A stretch of 26,273 nt of DNA from NCBI GenBank assembly GCA_050732635.1, contig JBOHRE010000046.1, forward strand, positions 1 through 26,273. Direction: 5' to 3'. The translations under genes were made by a program, and so were the position numbers. A model generated the notes under the pieces. It was given only the letters and a program-made list of their open reading frames with translations, was not told the origin of the DNA and did no database searches. Positions 13,431 through 20,659 of the stretch are shown here, piece after piece (position 1 is the first letter of the stretch; the number at the start of each line of letters is the position of its first letter). The DNA comes from JBOHRE01 sp050732635. Lineage in GTDB: Bacteria > Gemmatimonadota > Gemmatimonadetes > Longimicrobiales > RSA9.

Positions 13431-15526
13431 CCCTTTCAACTCCGGACGAGCCAAACACCATGCACAGAGTCGACCGAATGGTCCCACCGCTCGGAACGCG
13501 AGGAGGGCCGATCAAGCGGGCACTCCTCGGGGCATTCCTGATCCTGCTCACGACGGGCGGCCTACCGGCACGCGCCGCCGAGGCGACGCAACGCGCGCCT
13601 GCGGAAACGCCGGTTGCCCATGCCCATCCCGCCCTTCCGGCCGGGCCCGCAAACGCCGATCTCATCTCGAGCAATGACAACCGGCGCGCAGCCGGCCGAT
13701 TGAACGGTGGGGTTCTCACGCTCCGGCTCGAGGCCCGCAACGGCGTCTGGTATCCGGAGGGCCCGGAGGGACTCGCACGTGCCGTTGCGGCCTTTGCCGA
13801 GGAGGACGGCGAGCTGCTGAACCCGGGGCCGCTGATCCGCGTACCCGCCGGAACCGAGGTCCGCGTTTTCGTGCGCAACTCGCTCGAGACCCCAGTCACG
13901 ATGTACGGGCTCGGTGCGACGCGCGGTATCGTGGCGGACAGCTTCCGCATCGAAGCGGGCGCCGTGCGCGAGATGCGGTTCACGGCGGCTGTGCCTGGCC
14001 TGTACTACTACGCAGGCAAGACGCCGCAGCAGGTCGACCCGCTTCTGGATGGCGCGCACCCGGTGTTCAGGCGAATGGGGTCGGACAGTCAGCTCAACGG
14101 CGTGATCGTGGTGGATCCGCCGGGAGCGCGCGCGCCTATCGACGACCGCATCTTCGTCATCTCGCGCTGGGGCGTCAACGACACGATATCCGTGACCGGC
14201 ACGGGTCGCGACAACGTCATGGTGATCAACGGCCTGTCCTGGCCACACACGGAGCGATTCGACATCACGCAGGGCGACTCGCTCCACTGGCAGTGGGTCA
14301 ACATGACCAACCTGCCGCATCCGATGCACCTGCACGGCTTCTATTTCCGCGTCGACGGCCGTGGCGACGGCGTACGCGACACGCTCTACGCACCGGACCA
14401 GCAGCGCCACGCCGTCACGGAGACGGTCCTCCCCGGCCATACCATGGCGATCGTCTGGTCGCCCACGCGTTCCGGGAACTGGATCTTCCACTGTCACATC
14501 ACCACCCACATGACGCCGCACGTGGAGCCGGACGAGAACGGCGACCTGCGGGTGCATACAGGTCACGGGAACGGCGACCATACGAGTGCGGGCATGCAGC
14601 ACGCCATGGCGCGGCTGGTGCTCGGCATCCATGTGAAGCCGAAAGGTGAGGTGGCGCAGCCGACGCGGGCCGAGCCGCGTGCGATCCGGCTCCTCGTCCG
14701 CTCGCGGCCGGCACCGGGTACCACGAATGTGCGCTATGGGTACGTGCTGGGCGGCTCGGCCGAGGAATCCGATCCGGGCGCGCTCCCCGTTCCCGGTCCG
14801 ACGCTCATTCTCGAGAAGGATCAGCCGGTGGCGATCACGATCGTCAACCAGTCGCATGATCCGGCAGCGGTGCACTGGCACGGGATCGAGCTCGAGAGCT
14901 TCCCCGATGGCGTGCCCGACTGGAGCGGGATGGGCAGCAGCGTCCTGCGCGCGATCCCGGCGGGCGATTCGCTGACCGTCCGCTTCACGCCGCCGCGCGC
15001 CGGCACGTTCATGTATCATTCGCACTTCAACGAGTACCAGCAGATTTCGTCGGGTCTGTACGGCGCGATCGTCGTGCTGGAGCCCGGGCAGCCTCACGAC
15101 CCGGAGACCGACCGCGTGCTTCTGTTCAGCGATTCAGCGGTCACCATCAATCCGGTCCGCGGCCCGTTCGCCGTCCCTCTGCTGAATGGGCGTGCGCGGC
15201 CGGAGCCGATGGAGCTACGCGCCGGCGTCACCTATCGATTCCGGCTCATCAACATCCGCAGCAATTTCGTTGTTCTCGTCGGGCTCTTTGCCGGTGACGG
15301 GCCGGTCGAGTGGCGACATGTCGCCAAGGACGGCGCCGAGCTGCCCGCCGCCCAGGCGGTGTTCCGCCCCGCGCAGCAGAGGCTCTTTGTCGGTGAGATC
15401 TACGACGTGGAGTTCACCCCACGCGAGGCGGGCGAGCTACGGCTGCGATTCGGATACCCGCCGAACTTCCGGCCGCAGGGCGTGCGCGTGCCGGAACCGG
15501 CCGTGGTGGCGGTGCGGGTTCGTTGA
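13427..15526 (+). CDS. Secreted multicopper oxidase with reversed order of copper-site motifs (first of pair)
   Basis: The protein is 699 aa from the ATG at 13427. The start is uncertain; ATGs at 13460 and 13478 also keep the signal peptide IKRALLGAFLILLTTGGLPARA. There are four cupredoxin-like domains. Domain 1 (~95-200) has the usual PGPLIRVPAGTEVRV strand, but MYGLG stands where HWHG should be and YYYAG where HxH should be. Domain 2 (~220-405) holds HPMHLHG (H298, H301, H303) and HCHITTH (H355, C356, H357, H361). Domain 3 (~420-555) holds HWHG (H483, H485) and HSH (H531, H533). Domain 4 (~560-699) has no ligands. All ligands for a T1 copper and a trinuclear T2/T3 cluster are thus present, so copper-dependent oxidation with O2 reduction is expected. 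In ordinary three-domain laccases HWHG/HxH comes first and HCH last. The substrate is unknown. Confidence 0.9.
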   Translation: MTLSTPDEPNTMHRVDRMVPPLGTRGGPIKRALLGAFLILLTTGGLPARAAEATQRAPAETPVAHAHPALPAGPANADLISSNDNRRAAGRLNGGVLTLRLEARNGVWYPEGPEGLARAVAAFAEEDGELLNPGPLIRVPAGTEVRVFVRNSLETPVTMYGLGATRGIVADSFRIEAGAVREMRFTAAVPGLYYYAGKTPQQVDPLLDGAHPVFRRMGSDSQLNGVIVVDPPGARAPIDDRIFVISRWGVNDTISVTGTGRDNVMVINGLSWPHTERFDITQGDSLHWQWVNMTNLPHPMHLHGFYFRVDGRGDGVRDTLYAPDQQRHAVTETVLPGHTMAIVWSPTRSGNWIFHCHITTHMTPHVEPDENGDLRVHTGHGNGDHTSAGMQHAMARLVLGIHVKPKGEVAQPTRAEPRAIRLLVRSRPAPGTTNVRYGYVLGGSAEESDPGALPVPGPTLILEKDQPVAITIVNQSHDPAAVHWHGIELESFPDGVPDWSGMGSSVLRAIPAGDSLTVRFTPPRAGTFMYHSHFNEYQQISSGLYGAIVVLEPGQPHDPETDRVLLFSDSAVTINPVRGPFAVPLLNGRARPEPMELRAGVTYRFRLINIRSNFVVLVGLFAGDGPVEWRHVAKDGAELPAAQAVFRPAQQRLFVGEIYDVEFTPREAGELRLRFGYPPNFRPQGVRVPEPAVVAVRVR

Positions 15527-15532
15527 GGGCTC

Positions 15533-17560
15533 ATGTGTAGCCGACGCGCAGCCGGTGCAGCGATCCTGTTCGCTGTTGCCCTCGCGACGACCGGTCTGTC
15601 AGCTGCGAGGCGCGGCATCACGCTAGGCGAGACCGCTGCACCGCTTTCTGCGCGCGCAGCGCGCGCGCTGCCGAATGACAATATCGTGCCTGCCGGGCGT
15701 CTCGTGGACGGCGTCTTTACGCTGCGGCTCGAGGCACGACAGGCCAACTGGTACCCAGAGGACTCGGCCGGTGCGGCGATCCCGGTGTTCGCCTTCGCCG
15801 AGACCGGCGAGGCCGCCAGTATTCCGGGGCCGATGATCCGTGTTCCCGCCGGCACGGAGCTACGCGTCGCGGTGCGGAACACGCTGCCGAAGACGCTGAC
15901 ATTGCGCGGACTTCGGGATCGCGCCGAGAGTGCCGCCGATTCGATCGTCATCCAGCCGGGTGCGACACACGAGCTGAGGTTCCGCGCGGCCACGCCCGGA
16001 ACGTACTACTACTGGGGGCGAACGGAGCCCAACCCGCCGAATTCACCGCCGACGGCCGTGCCACGCCTGGGAATCAGACACGACGCGACACTGGCGGGCG
16101 CGTTCATCGTCGATGCTCCGGGCACGTCGCCGGCGCCGGACGAACAAGTGTTCGTCATCACGGCGTGGGCCGACACGTCCACCGCGCTGGGCGTGAAGTC
16201 GGACCATGCTGACCGTATCCTGCGCCGCGAAGGCATCCCGCGCGACCACTGGCTCCTGCTCGCAGTGAACGGCCGATCGTGGCCATACACGGAGCGCCTG
16301 TCGTACACGATCGGTGACACCGTACGCTGGCGCGTGATCAACGGCAGTCCGTTCCCGCACCCCATGCACCTGCACGGCTTCTACTTCGCTGTGGACGCGC
16401 GCGGCGATGCGATGCGCGACACGGTGTACGCCCCGGCCCAGCGCCGGACCGTCGTGACGGAGTGGCTGGCCGGTGGCACCACGATGGCACTGACCTGGAT
16501 CCCGACTCGTCCCGGGAACTGGCTCTTCCACTGCCACATTGTCACCCACATCTCCGATGCGAACCGCCTCGCCTCGGGCGCCGCGGGGCGAAGCACAAAT
16601 TCCAATCATGCCGAGCACGCTATGGGTGGCCTGGTGATTGGAGTTCGAGTATCGCCAGCACGCGACCCGGCCTCCGTGCAGAATGCCCAACCGCGGCGGA
16701 AGCTGCGCGTCTTCGTCACGCAGCGAGCGAACGTCTACGGCGTGCGGCCGGGCTACAGCTATGTCCTGCAGGAAGGGCCCACGCCGCCGGCACCCGATTC
16801 CATCCGCGCGTTGAGCTCGACGCTCGTGCTGCACGAGAACGAGCCCACCGAGATTACCGTCATCAACGCAGCGACGCATCACACAACAGTCCACTGGCAC
16901 GGCATGGAGCTCGAGAGCTTCTACGACGGTGTCGGTGACTGGAGCGGCTGGGGCGAACGCCTCGCCCCGCCGATCGCCGCGGGCGATTCGTTCGTGGTGC
17001 GCCTGACGCCGCCGCGTGCCGGCACATTCATCTATCACACGCACGTGAACGAGGGGATCGAGCTCGCCTCGGGACTCTACGGCGCGTTGCTGGTACTGCC
17101 GGAGAACGCGTCGCTGGATGCGGCGGAGCGGGATGTCCTCCTTCTTCTCAGCATCGGCGGGCCGCACGACGATGCACGGCCGCTGGTGAACGGCTCGACA
17201 GCGCCGCCGCCGATCCAAATGCGCGCCGGTGTCCCGCGCCGGTTCCGCTTCATCAACATCTCGCCGCTCGAGACGCACCGCATACAGCTCACGTCGGGTG
17301 GCATCGTTCAGGAGTGGCGCGCGCTCGCCAAGGATGGCGCCGAGCTGGCGGCGCACCAGGCGACGACTCAATCCGCCGCACTGGTGCTGCATCCTGGTGA
17401 AACCTACGACTTCGAGGTCGTGCGGCCACGTCCCGAGACGCTTGTGCTGACGATCAGCTCGGTCGAAACCATTGCGAACCGCGCGGCCGCGCGCGCGCGT
17501 GGCGTTCGCCCTGCAGACATCCCGCGGATCCTGACCGAGATTCCCGTCGTCGTGCGCTGA
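15533..17560 (+). CDS. Secreted multicopper oxidase with reversed order of copper-site motifs (second of pair)
   Basis: This 675-aa paralogue of the preceding gene starts 6 bp after its stop, with GAGGG as a ribosome-binding site. The signal peptide is RRAAGAAILFAVALATTGLSA. The layout is the same. Domain 1 lacks ligands (IPGPMIRVPAGTELRV, then GTYYYWG). Domain 2 has HPMHLHG (H276, H279, H281) and HCHIVTH (H333, C334, H335, H339). Domain 3 has HWHG (H454, H456) and HTH (H502, H504). Domain 4 is ligand-free (HPGETYDFEVVRP). The loop after HCHIVTH differs from that of the first copy: it lacks most of the His residues and is longer in Ala/Gly/Ser/Asn before HAMGGLVIGV. The tandem arrangement and conserved motifs point to duplication followed by specialisation. 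Candidate roles are copper(I) or phenolic oxidation in the periplasm or outside the cell; neither can be chosen from sequence. Confidence 0.9.
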   Translation: MCSRRAAGAAILFAVALATTGLSAARRGITLGETAAPLSARAARALPNDNIVPAGRLVDGVFTLRLEARQANWYPEDSAGAAIPVFAFAETGEAASIPGPMIRVPAGTELRVAVRNTLPKTLTLRGLRDRAESAADSIVIQPGATHELRFRAATPGTYYYWGRTEPNPPNSPPTAVPRLGIRHDATLAGAFIVDAPGTSPAPDEQVFVITAWADTSTALGVKSDHADRILRREGIPRDHWLLLAVNGRSWPYTERLSYTIGDTVRWRVINGSPFPHPMHLHGFYFAVDARGDAMRDTVYAPAQRRTVVTEWLAGGTTMALTWIPTRPGNWLFHCHIVTHISDANRLASGAAGRSTNSNHAEHAMGGLVIGVRVSPARDPASVQNAQPRRKLRVFVTQRANVYGVRPGYSYVLQEGPTPPAPDSIRALSSTLVLHENEPTEITVINAATHHTTVHWHGMELESFYDGVGDWSGWGERLAPPIAAGDSFVVRLTPPRAGTFIYHTHVNEGIELASGLYGALLVLPENASLDAAERDVLLLLSIGGPHDDARPLVNGSTAPPPIQMRAGVPRRFRFINISPLETHRIQLTSGGIVQEWRALAKDGAELAAHQATTQSAALVLHPGETYDFEVVRPRPETLVLTISSVETIANRAAARARGVRPADIPRILTEIPVVVR

Positions 17561-17712
17561 CCCGCACGTGGGGGACAGCCTTGGGGCGCAGCAAGCTCGC
17601 GCGACTGCTGGACATCAACTGGCGCTACGCTGCGAGGGTCGACGTGCCGCCACCTCGATGGTTCGTCCACGTGCGCTGAGGACTTCCGCGACGCAGACGC
17701 CGCCTTCAGGGC

Positions 17713-17883
17713 CTACTCGGGCGATTCGGCCGTATCCGCGTCGCTTCCCGGATCCTGGCCCTGATCGCCGCCTTCGAGCGCCTCCTTCTTCAGCCGTTTC
17801 TTCTCCGCCTTCGCATCCCGTTTCTGCTGACGCTTCAGCTCCTGTTGCCGCTTCTTGAAGCCATAATTCGCTCGCTTAGCCAC
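17713..17883 (-). CDS. Small lysine-rich protein, 56 aa, GTG start
   Basis: A reading frame opens at GTG 17883, with GAGG a few bases upstream, and ends at TAG 17713. It begins VAKRANYGFKKRQQELKRQQ, continues with a long Lys/Arg/Ala helix (KRDAKAEKKRLKKEAL), and ends in an acidic tail (GGDQGQDPGSDADTAESPE). The start MAKRANYGF.KRQ.E..K is, as I recall it, a recurrent small conserved protein of unknown function in Gram-negative bacteria. The basic coiled helix plus acidic tail would suit nucleic-acid or ribosome association, but this is inference. It shares strand with the basic DUF6496-type gene 123 bp upstream. The sequence is too short for most gene finders. Confidence 0.68.
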   Translation of the reverse strand: MAKRANYGFKKRQQELKRQQKRDAKAEKKRLKKEALEGGDQGQDPGSDADTAESPE

Positions 17884-18006
17884 TATGCCTCGCCGCTGAG
17901 TGAAAAGGGTCCGCGCGCAGATCGCGCCCGGGACGCCCTATGCGTTACCCGCGACTGCGGCGCGTGCTCCTTCGCGAGCGGGAGCGGCGCGCCACTCGTT
18001 GAGGCC

Positions 18007-18516
18007 TCAGCGCCCGCGCTGCCTGCGCGCTCGCGTGCGTGCGGCCTTCCTCGCTGATGCGCTGCGCTCGGCGGCCGTGCGCTTGCGGGCGCCCTTCCTC
18101 GCCGAGGCGCTGCGGTCCGCACGGGTCCGCTTACGCGCGGCCTTGCGGGCGTGGCGGCTCAGCGCCTGCTTCGTGCCGGCCTTGCGACCTTCCCGCTTAA
18201 GCGCCTTCCGGGTCGCGCGCGAGCGCGTGGACGACTTCTTCCTCGCACCGGACTTCCGGCCTTTTGCAAGATCCCGCTTGGCGCGCTTGCGCGTGGCGGA
18301 CGACGCCTTGCCCTTCTTCGGTGGCGGCAGCTCGACGCCGGAGCGGCGCGCCTTGGACAGCCCGATCGCGATGGCCTGCTCGGGCGAGCGCGCGCCGTGC
18401 TTGCCCTCGCGGACGTGCTCGATCTCCTCACGGACATACTCGCCGGCCTGCGTGCTCGGCGCCTTGCCTTCGCGCTTTGCCTTGCGGGCTCGCTCGACCG
18501 TCTTCTTCTCGGGCAT
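18007..18516 (-). CDS. DUF6496-like protein with histone H1-like basic tail
   Basis: This is a 169-aa protein. The start at 18516 has GGAGG 9 bp upstream and begins MPEKKTVERARKAKREGKAPSTQAGEYVREEIEHVREGKHGARSPEQAIAIGLSKARRSGVELP, a compact domain (1-64) that I match from memory to the DUF6496 family. From ~65 the chain is almost wholly Lys/Arg/Ala/Ser. It ends in two near-identical 16-residue units at 128-143 and 144-159 (the second reads RKRTAAERSASARKAA), mirrored by a DNA repeat. The tail resembles bacterial histone H1-like proteins, so DNA binding and nucleoid packaging are likely but unproven. It lies 53 bp downstream of the alpha/beta hydrolase on the same strand. Repeat number may vary between strains. 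Confidence 0.82.
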   Translation of the reverse strand: MPEKKTVERARKAKREGKAPSTQAGEYVREEIEHVREGKHGARSPEQAIAIGLSKARRSGVELPPPKKGKASSATRKRAKRDLAKGRKSGARKKSSTRSRATRKALKREGRKAGTKQALSRHARKAARKRTRADRSASARKGARKRTAAERSASARKAARTRARRQRGR

Positions 18517-18569
18517 GGGCAGTGCCTCCTCGTTCGGTTCAGCTCCTGTCGTGGCAAGGAGGATGCCGT

Positions 18570-19373
18570 TCAGCGAGCGGCCGGGCCGGCGTCGATCAGC
18601 GCGATAAAGCGCGTGAGCGCGGCGTGGTACCGCGCGCCGCCGACGACGGCGACGTCGTTGTGGCCGGCGCCTTCCACCCACAGCGACTGCTTCGGCTCTC
18701 GGGCCGCGTCGAACAGCCGGCGACCATGCGCGAACGGCACGACCTCGTCGGCCGTGCCGTGGATGACGAGCACGGGCGCGCGCAGCGCGCGGATGTTGGC
18801 CAGGTTCGGGAAGCGGTCGAACGGGAAGAGCCGTATGCGCGTGACCACGCGGAACGCGCTGGTGAAGGCGCTTTCCAGCACGACGCCGGCGATGTCGTGG
18901 CGCGCGGCCAGCTCGAGCGTCGGCCCGGAGCCGACCGACCGGCCGTAGAGGATCAGCCGGCCAGGGTCGATGCCCAGTGTGTCGACCGCGTAGCGGTACA
19001 CGGCCTCGGCATCTTCACTCGCCTTGCGCGCGCTTGCCGGCCCGCCGGTGCTGTGGCCGTAGCCGCGGTAGTCGTAGCCGATGACCGCGAAGCCGGCCTC
19101 ACGCAGGTCACGCAGCACGAAGGCCACGTGGCCGAGGTCCTCCGCGTTGCCGTGGCTGTAGAGGACCGTGTAGCGCGCCTGCGGCTGGTGCAGGTGCAGC
19201 ACCGCGACGGAGTCGCCCGCACCGACCGGCACGAGGCCGAAGTCCGCGTCGCCCGCGCCGTACGACGCAGCCGGCGGATAGAACATCAGCCGATCGGCGA
19301 ACAGCACGACGAGCACGACCACGACCGCGTACACGACGAGCGCCAGCAGCAGATAGCGGCCCAGCAGGTCCAT
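18570..19373 (-). CDS. Membrane-anchored alpha/beta hydrolase
   Basis: This is a 267-aa serine hydrolase of the ABHD17/BEM46-like branch. Residues ~6-26 form one hydrophobic helix (YLLLALVVYAVVVVLVVLF) followed by ADRLMFYPP, the usual opening of this branch, so the enzyme faces away from or sits on the inner membrane. The oxyanion region is LYSHGNAEDLG (~72-81). The nucleophile elbow GRSVGSG gives S146, the acid is D209 (HGTADEVVP) and the base is H238 (GAGHND). The catalytic triad is complete. In the family, substrates are esters or thioesters, and the specific one is not visible here. GGAG lies 7 bp before the ATG. It sits 38 bp downstream of the HAD phosphatase, so the two are probably co-transcribed. 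Confidence 0.9.
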   Translation of the reverse strand: MDLLGRYLLLALVVYAVVVVLVVLFADRLMFYPPAASYGAGDADFGLVPVGAGDSVAVLHLHQPQARYTVLYSHGNAEDLGHVAFVLRDLREAGFAVIGYDYRGYGHSTGGPASARKASEDAEAVYRYAVDTLGIDPGRLILYGRSVGSGPTLELAARHDIAGVVLESAFTSAFRVVTRIRLFPFDRFPNLANIRALRAPVLVIHGTADEVVPFAHGRRLFDAAREPKQSLWVEGAGHNDVAVVGGARYHAALTRFIALIDAGPAAR

Positions 19374-19411
19374 TCACGTCTCCGTGCGCCGGCTGCGCGA
19401 CGCGCGCTCGA

Positions 19412-20236
19412 TCAGCCGCCGGCCGCAGCCTCGAGCGCGTCGCCGCCGAAGCTGGGCTCCTCGCGCAGCGTCAGCCAGTCGGTCCGGCCGCGGTCCCATT
19501 CCTGGATGAGCACACCGTAGCTCTCGAGCGCCGCGCGGATCCGTGGCGAATCGTAGCCGACCAGCTCCTCGAGCACCGGCACCAGCACGCCGAGCGCGTC
19601 GTCGGTCACGATCGTGCGCTTGGCGAGCTGCGCGATCGAGCGCGCCTGCGACACGGCGATCGTCAGCCCGTCGCCGCGGTTCACGTGCATCATGACGTGT
19701 AGATCCGAGCTGCCATCGCCGATGTAGGCGACGCGGTCGCTCGGCACGCCCAGACGCAGGCGCAGCTCGTCGACGGCCGTGACCTTGCCGTAGCCAGCGG
19801 CGACGCGCAGGACCGAGTCGATCTCACCGCTCTCCGGGTCGAAGCCGAAGCGCGTGCCGATGATGTTCTCCGCGGGCACGATGCCGTCGAGTGCCGAGCG
19901 CACCACGTCCTCCGGCGCCGCCGACACGACGTAGAAGTCGAAGCGGTAGCCGTCAATGCCGCGCTCGAGCAGCCGAACCAGCAGCGCGATGTTGCGCTTC
20001 AGGCGCACGCGCCGGCCGACCTCGATCAGGTCCTCGCGCCGCACGCGACGGAACTCCGGGTCGTGACGCAGCAGGTACGCGAGCTCCGCGCCCTCCTGCA
20101 CCAGGTGCAGCCGCGACAGACCCGCGACCTTCTCCTCGAAACCGGCGATGCCGAGCGATTCGCTCAGCAGCAGCCCGGCATCATTGAAGCTCAGCGTCTG
20201 ATCGAAGTCGCTGACCACCAGACCATGTCGTATCAT
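19412..20236 (-). CDS. HAD-superfamily phosphatase, phosphoserine-phosphatase-like
   Basis: This is a 274-aa soluble protein. HAD motif I is VSDFDQTLS (nucleophile D10, acid/base D12). Motif II is VVSAAPEDVV (S105), motif III K151 in GYGKVTAVDEL, and motif IV YIGDGSSDLHVM (D174, D178). The helical insert between motifs I and II (GIAGFEEKVAGLSRLHLVQEG) is a C1 cap as in SerB-type enzymes. The ~70-residue C-terminal extension (RTIVTDDALGVLVPVLEELVGYDSPRIRAALESYG) is not part of the minimal fold. The substrate is a small phosphorylated metabolite, otherwise unknown. A strong GGAGGGAGG precedes the ATG. A 7-bp hairpin (20280-20296, stem CGCCATC) lies about 45 bp upstream and may be an operator or a leftover terminator. 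Confidence 0.87.
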   Translation of the reverse strand: MIRHGLVVSDFDQTLSFNDAGLLLSESLGIAGFEEKVAGLSRLHLVQEGAELAYLLRHDPEFRRVRREDLIEVGRRVRLKRNIALLVRLLERGIDGYRFDFYVVSAAPEDVVRSALDGIVPAENIIGTRFGFDPESGEIDSVLRVAAGYGKVTAVDELRLRLGVPSDRVAYIGDGSSDLHVMMHVNRGDGLTIAVSQARSIAQLAKRTIVTDDALGVLVPVLEELVGYDSPRIRAALESYGVLIQEWDRGRTDWLTLREEPSFGGDALEAAAGG

Positions 20237-20332
20237 AAAGGCCTCCCTCCTGTTCGGCCGTATATCGCGAAACCGCCAACGCCATCACGGATGGCGCACT
20301 GCGTGACGCGCCGCGCGCGCCCTACACACGAA

Positions 20333-20364
20333 GGCCCCCGCGCCGTGCATCGGACGCGGGGGCC
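20333..20364 (-). terminator. Strong GC hairpin, probable minus-strand terminator
   Basis: Two perfect 10-bp arms (GGCCCCCGCG at 20333-20342 and its complement at 20355-20364) enclose 12 bases that can add three more pairs (CCG/CGG). On the minus strand the hairpin is followed by TTCG rather than a full U-tract, so efficiency is uncertain. It lies 26 bp beyond the stop of the small ORF at 20390-20491. Confidence 0.6.
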
Positions 20365-20389
20365 GGGGTCCCGTTCACTGCCAACTGCC

Positions 20390-20491
20390 TCAGCCCGATC
20401 CGCTCCGCGTTCGAATCCCCGAGCATGCGCGCTGAATGCGGCGCTGCTCGACCAGCGGATTCGGATTGACGTGGGTATGCCGGAAGCTCAT
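20390..20491 (-). CDS. Possible 33-aa small protein
   Basis: The ATG at 20491 is preceded at good spacing by AGGGGG, one of the better ribosome-binding sites in this part of the window. The frame reads MSFRHTHVNPNPLVEQRRIQ and on to TGA at 20390, followed at once by a strong hairpin. About three quarters of third positions are G or C, lower than in neighbouring genes. No family is recognised. The ordered set of Shine-Dalgarno, short ORF and terminator in an otherwise empty 420-bp region is the support. It could instead be a non-coding RNA or a chance frame. Confidence 0.35.
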   Translation of the reverse strand: MSFRHTHVNPNPLVEQRRIQRACSGIRTRSGSG

Positions 20492-20565
20492 GGGACCCCC
20501 TATCTATGTGCGCCACACTGGGCAGCGCCGTTCCCTGCCGGTTCCATGCCAGGGCGACGGCCTAC

Positions 20566-20644
20566 GGCATTCCTGCGGTCGTGCCCGTGTAACGAGCCCG
20601 CCTCGGCATTCTGTGCGGTCACGAGTGTGTAACGAGCGTGCGTC
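20566..20644. repeat. Imperfect tandem repeat, two ~39-bp units
   Basis: Units start GGCATTC at 20566 and 20605, and each contains TGCGGTC and GTGTAACGAGC at matching places. About three quarters of positions agree. The repeat lies between the end of the PHP gene and the small ORF. No coding sense or known element is apparent. Confidence 0.5.
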
Positions 20645-20659
20645 CGCAGGGGCTCTGCC

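Noticed and set aside
13562..15097. 511-codon minus-strand open frame over the first oxidase
   Set aside because: It is a shadow of a high-GC gene. It reads as His/Arg/Val noise, while the plus frame has complete copper motifs.
16043..17392. 449-codon minus-strand open frame over the second oxidase
   Set aside because: Same reason: antisense to a clearly coding plus-strand gene.
20261..20270. TATATCGCGA upstream of the HAD gene as a possible PadR-type operator
   Set aside because: Only the inner TCGCGA is palindromic; the outer bases do not match, so it was not called.
20408..20420. GTTCGAATCCCC, which looks like a tRNA T-loop
   Set aside because: The T stem does not pair beyond one G-C, and no acceptor stem, anticodon arm or CCA end can be built around it.
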